Notes: generated from the letters alone by a model not told the origin. A DNA stretch of 21,164 nt from Acidimicrobiia bacterium (GCA_018882825.1 VERC01000005.1:1-21164), one strand, 5' to 3'. Positions 14,840-21,164 are shown, numbered from the stretch's first letter. Numbers and translations: made by a program.

Positions 14840-15849
14840 GTCGACAGCAGCGTGCGGATGAACGACTGGTCGTGGAACGGATCGTTCTCGTCCGGGGTCT
14901 CACAGGCGACTCCCCGACGGGCCAGATCCTCGAGGAACGTCTCGATGATGCGATCCCGGGTGATGTCATCGGAGTGGTCCATGACCTTCTTGGCCTCGTC
15001 GCGGTCCATGTAGACCTCGGCGTTCCAGTGCACGAGGAAGCGGATGTTGGTCGGCTCGTAGGTGCGTACGACCTCTCCGTCGGTGGTGATGGCCCAGTCG
15101 TCCGTCGCTGGCCGGTAGCCGAACATCGAGCGGTGGGCCAGTCCGGTGATGTCGCGCTCGTCGGGTCGGCCCACCGGGTCACCGCGATGGAACATCAACT
15201 CGTTCTGGACGACGACACCCTTGTTCCACATCGGGTGCTCGATCCGAGCAGGTTGTCCGTGGGGACCGTCCGGCCAGTAGGTGAAGGTCCCCTCCTCGCC
15301 CAACCAGAACCAGGTGATCACCTGGGCCATCTTGAGGACGTGGTCGGTGAACAGCCCGGACTTGCCCATCAGGTTCTGGATCCACACGGGGGTGTCGGCG
15401 ATGGTCGCGCCCCGGAAGGACACGGCGTCGAGATGGGCGTTCAACCCGCTGTGGGCCGGCCCTCCGATGTTGAACAGCATCAACGTCGGCTTGGCGTAGT
15501 CGGCCCCCCAGTAGCGCTTGGCCCTCTCGATGAAGTCCGGGTTGTAGAAGCAGTCGTGGATCTCGGGATACCAGCAGCACGAGTTCTCGGCGAGGAACCC
15601 GCGGAAGTTGGCGGTGGCGATGTCGTCGAGCGTGAGGCCGTGGTTCTCCGGCACGATGCCGCTCGACGTGGCGATGAGCTCCTCGACGGTGGAGAAGTGG
15701 TGGGCCGTGATGGTGGGCCACGGACCGTGATCCTTGACCACACCGAGGAGACGGGAGTGCTGATCGGCCGTGTAGGGCGCGTCGAACACCACCGGAGGAG
15801 CGGCGGGTCGGAGCACGGCATTCAGGTCGAGCGGCTCTGCGGTGGTCAT
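14776..15849 (-). CDS. Putative non-heme Fe(II)/2-oxoglutarate-type oxygenase
   Basis: 357 residues, not confidently placed in a family. NAHLDAVSF has H139-x-D141 and MFHRGDPVG has H221, which together make the HxD...H facial triad spacing (about 80 residues) of cupin-fold Fe(II) oxygenases. Arg residues follow (R222, R228) that could hold a co-substrate carboxylate, somewhat as in phytanoyl-CoA dioxygenase relatives. Many Trp and aromatic residues line the middle (TWFWLGEEGTFTYWPDGPHG). ATG 15849 has GAGGAGG before it. Operator D lies 31 bp upstream, shared with the divergent VOC gene. An oxygenase in the same pathway is the inference; a structural cupin-like protein is the alternative. Confidence 0.55.
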   Translation of the reverse strand: MTTAEPLDLNAVLRPAAPPVVFDAPYTADQHSRLLGVVKDHGPWPTITAHHFSTVEELIATSSGIVPENHGLTLDDIATANFRGFLAENSCCWYPEIHDCFYNPDFIERAKRYWGADYAKPTLMLFNIGGPAHSGLNAHLDAVSFRGATIADTPVWIQNLMGKSGLFTDHVLKMAQVITWFWLGEEGTFTYWPDGPHGQPARIEHPMWNKGVVVQNELMFHRGDPVGRPDERDITGLAHRSMFGYRPATDDWAITTDGEVVRTYEPTNIRFLVHWNAEVYMDRDEAKKVMDHSDDITRDRIIETFLEDLARRGVACETPDENDPFHDQSFIRTLLSTYTIAPTTDWYQRADDGRNSG

Positions 15850-15880
15850 CGGGCCTCCTCGGGCGGACGGACGACGTCGA

Positions 15881-15897
15881 AATGTAACGGTGTTCTA
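15881..15897. promoter_or_regulatory. Operator D in the oxygenase-like/VOC divergent gap
   Basis: On the minus strand TAGAACACCGTTACATT, the most diverged of the five copies in its left half. It ends 31 bp before the ATG at 15849 and 10 bp before the ATG at 15908. It also touches the VOC -10 box, so it can act on both genes. Confidence 0.62.
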
Positions 15898-15901
15898 CCA
15901 T
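15896..15901 (+). promoter_or_regulatory. -10 box for a leaderless VOC transcript
   Basis: TACCAT, then six bases, then the ATG at 15908. No Shine-Dalgarno sequence stands before that ATG. The box overlaps operator D by two bases. Confidence 0.5.
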
Positions 15902-15907
15902 GGGGCC

Positions 15908-16297
15908 ATGTCGACACGCATCGGGAACGTGGCGTTGTGGGTCTCCGACCTCGACCGCTCGGAGCGATTCTGGACGGAGGGGCTCGGTCTCGACGTGCAG
16001 GCCCGGATCGACACGCCCGACGTGCGGGAGGTGCTGGTGGGCTCGCCCGAGGGGGGCTCCCAGGTGCTGCTGTCGAAGGCGACGATGGCGACCGAGGAGA
16101 ACCGCCCCCGGCCCGACGGCATCTGGAAGGTCTTCCTCGACGTCGACGACGTGCACGCGGCGTTCGACCGGGCCCTGGCCGCCGGCGCCACACCGGACCA
16201 CGAGCCGTTCGTCCTCGAGTTGCCGACGCTGACGATCACCCTCGCCTTCGTGCGCGACCCCGACGGCTACCTGATCGAGATGGGGCGCCGGGTCTGA
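15908..16297 (+). CDS. Glyoxalase/bleomycin-resistance (VOC) superfamily protein
   Basis: 129 residues with two beta-alpha-beta-beta-beta modules: NVALWVSDLDRSERFWTEGLGLDV (7-30) and WKVFLDVDDVHAAFDRALAAGA (from about 73), ending in VRDPDGYLIEMG. VOC enzymes usually carry four metal ligands. By motif alignment the first His is N7, the first Glu is Gln in GSQVLL, the second His is Trp in GIWKVF, and only the last Glu (LIEMG) is kept. It may therefore be a metal-free or binding member. The promoter seems leaderless and is touched by operator D, which links it to the oxygenase-like gene. Substrate unknown. Confidence 0.85.
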   Translation: MSTRIGNVALWVSDLDRSERFWTEGLGLDVQARIDTPDVREVLVGSPEGGSQVLLSKATMATEENRPRPDGIWKVFLDVDDVHAAFDRALAAGATPDHEPFVLELPTLTITLAFVRDPDGYLIEMGRRV

Positions 16298-16368
16298 CGC
16301 CGGGCGCCCGTCGCTCGGACGCCGACTACCGTTCGGGCGTCGACTGCAGGGGGAGCGGGAGGAGCGCG

Positions 16369-16953
16369 ATGCACGATTTCGAACCTTCGAGGACCTGGAC
16401 GGACTACGGGCCCTACCTGGCTGCGGCCGCCACTGCTCGTCAGCGGCGCATGTTGACGCTGGTCCAGGCTCACGCCCGGGCCGAGGTCGAACGCGACCTC
16501 GACGGGCTCATGGCCACCTTGGTGGCCGAACCGTCCTATCGCTTCTGGATCATGGGCAAGGACCTCGGCCCGAAGGGGTACGACACGGTGCGCGGGTACT
16601 ACGCCGACTACGTGGCCGGTGGCGGTGCGGTGCTGGAGTCGACCATCGAACGACTGGTCGTCGACGACTCGGTCGTCGTGCAGGAGGGGTGGATCCGCAA
16701 CCTCCTCCCGGCCGCCGTGGCCCGGCGACGCGGCTACCCGGTGCCCGACGATGTCGAGCATGTGCTGGTCCGGTTCCGCAGTCTCGTGCTGTGGCCCTTC
16801 GACGACGGCGACGACGAGTCGTGTCTGTTGATCGGTGAGGACTCCTACGCGCCCCTCGACCTCGAGGCGTGGGAGCCGGTGGCCGAGGCCGATCTGCCGC
16901 AGTACTACCTCGACTACCTGGCCGAGATCGGTCTGCACGCCGGGGCGAGGTGA
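16369..16953 (+). CDS. NTF2-fold (SnoaL-like) protein 3
   Basis: 194 residues, more distant from the other two NTF2-like proteins. QRRMLTLVQAHARAEVERDLDGLMATLVAEPSYRFWIMGKDLGPKGYDTVRGYYADYV (27-84) is the helical entry and first strand pair of a SnoaL-like domain. ERLVVDDSVVVQEGWIRNLLP starts the sheet. The C-terminal 40 residues are acidic and rich in Tyr. No signal peptide. ATG 16369 was chosen for GGGAGGAGC just before it; a long in-frame extension is antisense to the oxygenase-like gene. The stop overlaps the exporter's GTG (GTGA), so the two are coupled and may handle the same small molecule. Confidence 0.75.
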   Translation: MHDFEPSRTWTDYGPYLAAAATARQRRMLTLVQAHARAEVERDLDGLMATLVAEPSYRFWIMGKDLGPKGYDTVRGYYADYVAGGGAVLESTIERLVVDDSVVVQEGWIRNLLPAAVARRRGYPVPDDVEHVLVRFRSLVLWPFDDGDDESCLLIGEDSYAPLDLEAWEPVAEADLPQYYLDYLAEIGLHAGAR

Positions 16954-18539
16954 ACTCCTCGGTCCCCACCGAGGCCCGAGTTCCGACCGAAGGTTCGGTG
17001 CCGGCCCGCGCCGGGTTGGTGCTGGTCACACTCATCACCGTCGCCACCGTCGCCAACCTCAACCTCTCGGTGGCCAACATCGCCCTGCCCGACATCGGTC
17101 GACACTTCGACGCGTCACAGGTCGAACTCAACGCCGTCGCCGTCGGCTTCTCCCTCGGTCTGGCCGCCACCGTGCTGTGGTTGGGCGCACTCGGTGATCG
17201 CTACGGCCGTCGATCGATGCTGCTCGGCGGGCTGGTGCTGTCGGTGCCGGCCAGCCTCGTCGCCGGCTTCGCGCCCGATGTCCTCGTGCTGGCCATCGCC
17301 CGGATCGTCGGCGGTGTCGCAGCCGGAATGGCCTTCCCCACCACCCTGGCGTTGATCACCGCGCTGTGGTCGGGTCCGGCGCGGACCCGACCCATCGCCC
17401 TGTGGTCGGGGATCGGCGGGGCCACGATGGCGTTCGGGCCGCTCGTCGCCGGTGGTCTGCTGCTCCACTTCTGGTGGGGATCGGTCTTCCTCGTCACCAT
17501 CCCGCTCGCCGTCGTCGCCTTCGTCGCCTCGCTCCTGCTGCTACCGGCGCACGTCAACGAGTCCTCCGGTTCGGTCGACAACGTCGGTGGTGTGCTGTCG
17601 GTGGTGATGGTCGGCGCGGCGGTGATCTCCATCACCATCGCGCCGGAGCCCGGCCTGCTCACGGCATCGGCCGTGATCGCCGTGATCGCCGTCGTGGCCG
17701 TCGTCCTGTTCGTGCGGCGGCAACGTCGCGTGTCCGAGCCCCTCTACGACCTCCGGGTGGCGGCGCGTCGCACGTTCTGGGTGGCCGCCGTGGCGGGGAT
17801 GTTGGTGTTCGGCGCGTTGGTCGGGGCGATGTTCATCGGACAGCAGTACATGCAGAACGTGCTCGGGTACTCGACGTGGAGCGCCGGGTTGAGCGTGCTC
17901 CCGGCGGCGGTGTTCATGGTCGTGGGGGCCCCCGTCTCGGCCCGGTTGATCGAGTGGAGGGGCTCACGAGACGCACTGTTGGTCGGGTTCGTCATCGCCG
18001 GCCTCGGGTTCGTCGTGATGATCCTGCTGTGGCGGGACACCGCCTCGGCCGTGGTGGTCGGTCTCGGGTACTCGTTGCTGGGACTCGGCGTGGGCATCGC
18101 CGGGCCCCCGGCGTCGCGGTCACTCACCGAATCGGTTCCGGTCGACCGGGCGGGGATGGCCTCGGCCACCGCCGACCTGCAGCGCGACCTCGGCGGCGCG
18201 ATCCTGCAGTCGATCCTCGGCGCCATCCTCACCGCCGGGTACGCCGTGGCGTTCCGGGCCCAGATCTCCTCGGCACAGACCACGATCTCCGACGCCGTGA
18301 CCACCCAGTTGACGAAGTCGTACTCGGGCGCGGCGACCATCGCTGAGCAGTACCCGCAGTACGCCGACCAGATCATCGCCGCGGCGCGCCAGTCGTTCGT
18401 CGACGGCCAGCACCTCGCCTATGGCGTGGGCATCGTGGCCATGGTGATCGGTATCGCCGTCGTGTGGTTCGGCTTCCCGGCCAAGGAGCGGGAGAACGAG
18501 ATGGTGTCGGACTACGACCGAGCCGACGCGCCCGCCTGA
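16950..18539 (+). CDS. MFS drug:proton antiporter, DHA2 (14-helix, EmrB/QacA) type
   Basis: 529 residues. LNLSVANIALPDIG (37-50) is helix 1 with the DHA motif, LGALGDRYGRRS (78-89) is motif A, and SGIGGATMAFGPLVAGG (153-169) is the antiporter motif C. The hydrophobic segment pattern continues to about residue 515, and a large loop (SSAQTTISDAVTTQLTKSYSGAATIAEQYPQYADQ) precedes the last helix, as in EmrB/QacA exporters. It would expel small hydrophobic compounds by proton exchange. The GTG start overlaps the stop of the NTF2-like gene. Context suggests export of a substrate or toxic intermediate of the cluster. It ends 24 bp from the convergent P450 relic. Confidence 0.92.
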   Translation: MNSSVPTEARVPTEGSVPARAGLVLVTLITVATVANLNLSVANIALPDIGRHFDASQVELNAVAVGFSLGLAATVLWLGALGDRYGRRSMLLGGLVLSVPASLVAGFAPDVLVLAIARIVGGVAAGMAFPTTLALITALWSGPARTRPIALWSGIGGATMAFGPLVAGGLLLHFWWGSVFLVTIPLAVVAFVASLLLLPAHVNESSGSVDNVGGVLSVVMVGAAVISITIAPEPGLLTASAVIAVIAVVAVVLFVRRQRRVSEPLYDLRVAARRTFWVAAVAGMLVFGALVGAMFIGQQYMQNVLGYSTWSAGLSVLPAAVFMVVGAPVSARLIEWRGSRDALLVGFVIAGLGFVVMILLWRDTASAVVVGLGYSLLGLGVGIAGPPASRSLTESVPVDRAGMASATADLQRDLGGAILQSILGAILTAGYAVAFRAQISSAQTTISDAVTTQLTKSYSGAATIAEQYPQYADQIIAAARQSFVDGQHLAYGVGIVAMVIGIAVVWFGFPAKERENEMVSDYDRADAPA

Positions 18540-18562
18540 TCCGGGCCCGACTCGGTTCCGAC

Positions 18563-18688
18563 TCAGCTCAGCGGAGCAGGGTTCTTGCGGGCGCCCGGCG
18601 TGTAGGTCACCGGCATGTGCTTGACGCCGCCGATGAAGTTCGACCGCAGGATGTCGACGTTGCCGGCCAACTGCATGTCCGGGGCCAT
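18563..18688 (-). pseudogene. Relic: C-terminal tail of a cytochrome P450 behind an intact operator and start
   Basis: 41 codons. APDMQLAGNVDILRSNFIGG followed by VKHMPVTYTPG matches the end of class I P450s. It aligns to the tail of the intact P450 at 3146: MPD..L......S..F.G.....PV. The heme loop, ExxR and I-helix are absent, so it cannot be a P450. Yet it keeps an ATG, a GGGAG ribosome site and operator E 31 bp upstream, the spacing seen before intact cluster genes. An internal deletion that joined a start codon to the last 40 codons is the simplest reading. It may still make a microprotein. Confidence 0.65.
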
Positions 18689-18717
18689 CGAGTGCTCCCG
18701 GTGTCGTCGTGTCGTAC

Positions 18718-18736
18718 GAGATAACGACGTTATCTC
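18718..18736. promoter_or_regulatory. Operator E, a perfect 19-bp palindrome
   Basis: GAGATAACGACGTTATCTC has two perfect 9-bp arms around a central base. It is the most symmetric copy of the motif shared with operators A-D. It lies 29-31 bp before the P450-relic ATG and overlaps the end of the second tetR (stop at 18735 in the restored frame), exactly as operator B overlaps the end of tetR1. Confidence 0.78.
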
Positions 18737-19432
18737 ACGACCGCGACGCACGACGCTTCGACCGCGCGACCCCGACCTCCGACGGTGCCAGGAGGAGGGA
18801 GTGACCGAAGCGGGCCGCGAGGTCGCCCCACGACCTCTTGGAGCGCGGCTCGATACCGAACGCCTCGAGCACGCCGAGACCGACCTCGACCGCCCACGTG
18901 TGCAGGACGGCGTCGTGGATGTCGATGGATGGATCTTTTCGAGTTCCTCGCGGTTGGCCTCGTAGCCGGCGATCCACGAGCCGAGGTGCGCGAGCTGTTC
19001 ATCGCGGACATGGTCGCGGGTCTCGGGATCGGTGTGGGATGCCGCCGCAGCCTCGACGATGAGGGCACGGAATTGGCGCCGCTTCTGGTAGTCGGTCGCG
19101 ATCTTCCGGAGCGACTGGATGTGGACCGGTCCTGGACCCCTCGCGAAGACCTGTCCTTCGAGATCGGTCGCCGTTCGCAGTTCGATCGCCGCCGCGAGGA
19201 GGTCGGCCTTGTTGCGGAAGTGGCCGTAGATCGCCCCGGTGGTCATCGACGCCTGACGGGCGACGTCACGGATGGACGTCTGTGCGTACCCGCGGTTGGC
19301 GAAGAGTTCGGCGGCGAGCCCGATGAGGGCGCGGCGGGTCGCTTGTGCCTTGTCGGTGGGGCGCTCGGCGCGGGCCGACGTCTTCGACGCCTTCTTGTCC
19401 CGCTGTGTGCTGGTGGTCTTCGTCGTGGCCAC
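18735..19432 (-). pseudogene. TetR-family repressor broken by a one-base frameshift (TetR2)
   Basis: Starts at GTG 19432 with AGGGAGG before it. It aligns without gaps to TetR1; in residues 23-83, which cover the helix-turn-helix, only one residue differs (Ser/Thr). At codon 165-166 (GAAAAG, T-run 18936-18939 on the plus strand) one base is missing. Restoring it gives 232 residues ending at 18735, with the domain DPSIDIHDAVLHTWAVEVGLGVLEAFGIEP matching TetR1. As written, the frame departs and reads through operator E into the P450 relic, stopping at 18563 (289 residues). A sequencing error in the A-run cannot be excluded. Without its C-terminal half the protein would probably not dimerise properly. 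Confidence 0.85.
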
Positions 19433-19501
19433 GGGACCTCCCTGATGGTGGCGCCTCGACAGTCTCGCCGATGACCGTGGTTCTCTCGGAGTGGGTGCTC
19501 G

Positions 19502-20419
19502 TCAGGGCCGGGGGCTGTGTCGGCGACCGAACGAATAGGCGTCGGGCCAGCCGCTCTCCGCGAGGTTCTGCTCCTGCCCGGCGATCACCTTGGCGAGGTC
19601 CGAGGGCTGCCATCCGTCGATGAGGTCTCTGCCCGAGAGATCGCGGACCGGACGTTCGAATTCGAGAAGGAGTTGGAGACTGAATGCGATGCGTCCGGTG
19701 AGGATCGAGGGATCGCCGGTGCAGAGTGCGAGAGCGGCTTCCGCCATCGTCTCGAGTGGCTCGAACATGGGACCACTGATCCAACCGGCCTCGATGAGTG
19801 AGGGCGTGGCGATCGCGGCCTGCGGAGTGAGCGCGTTGACCGCGATTCCCTCGCCGTAGGTTTCACTCGCAGCCGCGACGGTGAGTCGGTTGAGGGCGGC
19901 CTTCGATGCGCCGTACTGGAACCCTCCGGTGGCGGGCTTGTTGCTCGGGAACGGCGGACCGGGAGGAAGTTCGGCGGCGAACGACGTGAGGTTGAGGATC
20001 CAACCCCGTCGGCGCTGGCGCATGCCTCCGATGACGCCCTTCATGAGTTCCCACGGTGCCCAGAGGTTCACTTGCAGGTTGCGCTCGAGGTCGTGCTGCG
20101 TCACTTGGTTGAACGGGACGTAACCGTTGACCGCAGCGTTGTTGACGAGGACGTCGACCGGTCCGAGTTCGGCCTCAACCCGCTCGACCAGTGTCGTTCG
20201 ACCTCCGTCGGGATCCGCGAGGTCGAGTGGGATGACGAGACAGGTGCCGCCGGCGCGCTCGATGCGGTCCCTCGTCTCCTCGAGCCCATCCACGCTGCGT
20301 GCGGTGATCGCGACCTTCGCGCCCTCGGCGGCGAGGCGCAGTGCGATCGCGGTCCCGGTGCCGCCCTTGCTCGCGCCCGTGACGATGGCCGTCACACCGG
20401 CGCATGCATCACCTCTCAT
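19502..20419 (-). CDS. SDR family oxidoreductase, paralogue of the SDR at 3143-3970
   Basis: 305 residues. The cofactor turn is TGASKGGTG (14-22), one residue longer than TGxxxGxG, and NNAA (93-96) replaces NNAG. The catalytic set is S146 in NLTSFAAE and Y169-x3-K173 in YGASK, with an insertion (PPGPPFPSNKPATGG) between Ser and Tyr. The tail GRIAFSLQLLLEFERPVRDLSG matches the SDR at 3143-3970, placing both in one subfamily. The start at 20419 overlaps the stop of the acyl-CoA dehydrogenase (ATGA), so both are co-translated and probably act in one beta-oxidation-like step series. The TetR2 pseudogene follows 69 bp downstream on the same strand. Confidence 0.9.
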   Translation of the reverse strand: MRGDACAGVTAIVTGASKGGTGTAIALRLAAEGAKVAITARSVDGLEETRDRIERAGGTCLVIPLDLADPDGGRTTLVERVEAELGPVDVLVNNAAVNGYVPFNQVTQHDLERNLQVNLWAPWELMKGVIGGMRQRRRGWILNLTSFAAELPPGPPFPSNKPATGGFQYGASKAALNRLTVAAASETYGEGIAVNALTPQAAIATPSLIEAGWISGPMFEPLETMAEAALALCTGDPSILTGRIAFSLQLLLEFERPVRDLSGRDLIDGWQPSDLAKVIAGQEQNLAESGWPDAYSFGRRHSPRP

Positions 20420-21164
20420 CGCGGGATGTCCTTCCACGGGATGTCCTTGTCGACCCGCGAATCCCCCGGAAGAGCGAGCACCCGTTCGCCGAGGATGTTG
20501 CGCATGATCTCGGATGTGCCACCCTCGATCGTGTTGGCGCGGGTCCGCATGAATCGGCCGGTCGCAGTCGTGCTCCATCGTGATGCTCGAGTCATCGGGT
20601 ACCCCTCCTCGTGCAGCATCCCGCGAGCGCCGGAAATGTCGACCACGCACTCGTAGATCCTCTTGGAGAGTTGTGCCGATGCAAGTTTCGTGACCGAGCC
20701 CTCTGGTCCGGGGTTGCCCGATACCGCCGCCGCCTTCGCTCGCAGATTCGTGAGTCGCACTACCTCGGCATCGATCCACAGGCGAGTGACGCGATCTCGA
20801 TGCACCGCTCGTTCGGCAGTCGCGAACTCGTGTTTGACGCTGAGCCATGTGTTGAGGAGATCGGCGATGTGGCCCGAACCCCGAGGAGCGGGCGGACCGG
20901 AGAGCGCGACGCGCTCGTTCATGAGCGTCGTGGTCGCCACTCGCCAACCGTCACCCTCTGCACCGAGACGCAGCGAGTCATCGATGCGCACATCGGTGAG
21001 GAACACCTCGTTGAACTCCGCCTCGCCAGTCATCTGGAACAGTGGTCGGATATCCACTCCCGGCGCGTGCATGTCGCAGATGAAGTAGCTGAGCCCATTG
21101 TGCTTCGCGACGTCGGGGTCCGTGCGGGTGAGCAGGAGTCCGTAGTTCGAGACGTGTGCGAGGG
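20416..21164 (-). CDS. Acyl-CoA dehydrogenase, C-terminal part (runs off the right edge)
   Basis: 248 residues are in the window, covering the end of the beta domain (LAHVSNYGLLLTRTDPDVAKHNGLSYFI) and the C-terminal helical domain. GDGWRVATTTLMNERVAL gives a Glu on helix G that lines up with the catalytic Glu of isovaleryl- and long-chain-type enzymes. The alternative MCAD-type site is Gly here (TIEGGTSEI). ANTIEGGTSEIMRNILGERVLALP is the FAD/dimer contact near the C-terminus. It oxidises an acyl-CoA at C2-C3 with FAD, passing electrons to ETF. Being FadE-like and coupled to an SDR, it supports a CoA-thioester catabolic pathway. The start lies outside. Confidence 0.92.
   Translation of the reverse strand, partial: LAHVSNYGLLLTRTDPDVAKHNGLSYFICDMHAPGVDIRPLFQMTGEAEFNEVFLTDVRIDDSLRLGAEGDGWRVATTTLMNERVALSGPPAPRGSGHIADLLNTWLSVKHEFATAERAVHRDRVTRLWIDAEVVRLTNLRAKAAAVSGNPGPEGSVTKLASAQLSKRIYECVVDISGARGMLHEEGYPMTRASRWSTTATGRFMRTRANTIEGGTSEIMRNILGERVLALPGDSRVDKDIPWKDIPR

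Noticed and set aside
14121..15182. Upstream in-frame extension of tetR1
   Set aside because: It would cross operator C, the divergent NTF2-like gene and the opposing gene; the GTG at 14120 has a ribosome site and matches the paralogue's start.
18930..18945. Programmed -1 frameshift in tetR2
   Set aside because: GAAAAG is not a proper slippery heptamer and no stimulating hairpin or internal Shine-Dalgarno is evident; a deletion or read error is simpler.
1..21164. tRNA or rRNA genes, CRISPR arrays, transposases, integrases, attachment sites
   Set aside because: None seen on either strand; spaces between genes are mostly under 130 bp.

Overview
The window is a densely coded, high-GC stretch (roughly two-thirds G+C by eye) of an actinobacterial chromosome. 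It shows TANNNT-type -10 boxes, apparently leaderless genes, GTG starts, ATGA/GTGA stop-start overlaps and many paralogous lipid/xenobiotic-type enzymes. The mix of LLM flavin monooxygenase, amidohydrolases, several SDRs, P450, acyl-CoA dehydrogenase and APH-like kinase recalls Acidimicrobiia or mycobacterial relatives; that placement is inference. There is no RNA gene, CRISPR, transposase or integrase, and no gene-free stretch above 300 bp.

Left part (1-3146): the N-terminal end of an SDR lies just downstream of a D-aminoacylase-type amidohydrolase (minus strand). A divergent, probably leaderless cytochrome P450 (plus strand) ends tail to tail with the next operon on a shared CTAG. Next (3143-5790, minus) comes a three-gene operon, marR, DegT/AHBA-type PLP-fold protein, SDR. 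It is joined by two ATGA overlaps and driven by a near-consensus promoter that places the marR GTG start at +1. The DegT-like protein has His where the catalytic Lys should be, the signature of PMP-dependent sugar 3-dehydratases. A strong hairpin (5834-5860) separates it from an orphan branched-chain-amino-acid-type binding lipoprotein whose start region carries an exact CRP/GlxR-type palindrome.

Right part (7374-18736) looks like one regulon. Five copies of a 17-bp near-palindrome (consensus GATAACGnCGTTACATT) lie 28-31 bp upstream of start codons: before the LLM monooxygenase/NTF2/amidohydrolase operon, before the SDR/APH-like/CrtC-like operon, between tetR1 and a second NTF2 gene, between a putative non-heme iron oxygenase and a divergent VOC gene, and before a relic P450 tail. 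The last copy is a perfect 19-bp palindrome. Two TetR genes with practically identical DNA-binding domains flank the cluster. The second is broken by a one-base frameshift in an A-run and sits next to the P450 relic.

Taken together, 7374-18736 is best read as a TetR-repressed catabolic cluster for an unknown, probably hydrophobic or cyclic substrate: two candidate oxygenases, dehydrogenases, a hydrolase/decarboxylase-type amidohydrolase, three NTF2-fold proteins and a DHA2-type exporter. At the right edge an SDR overlaps the 3' part of an acyl-CoA dehydrogenase gene that runs out of the window.
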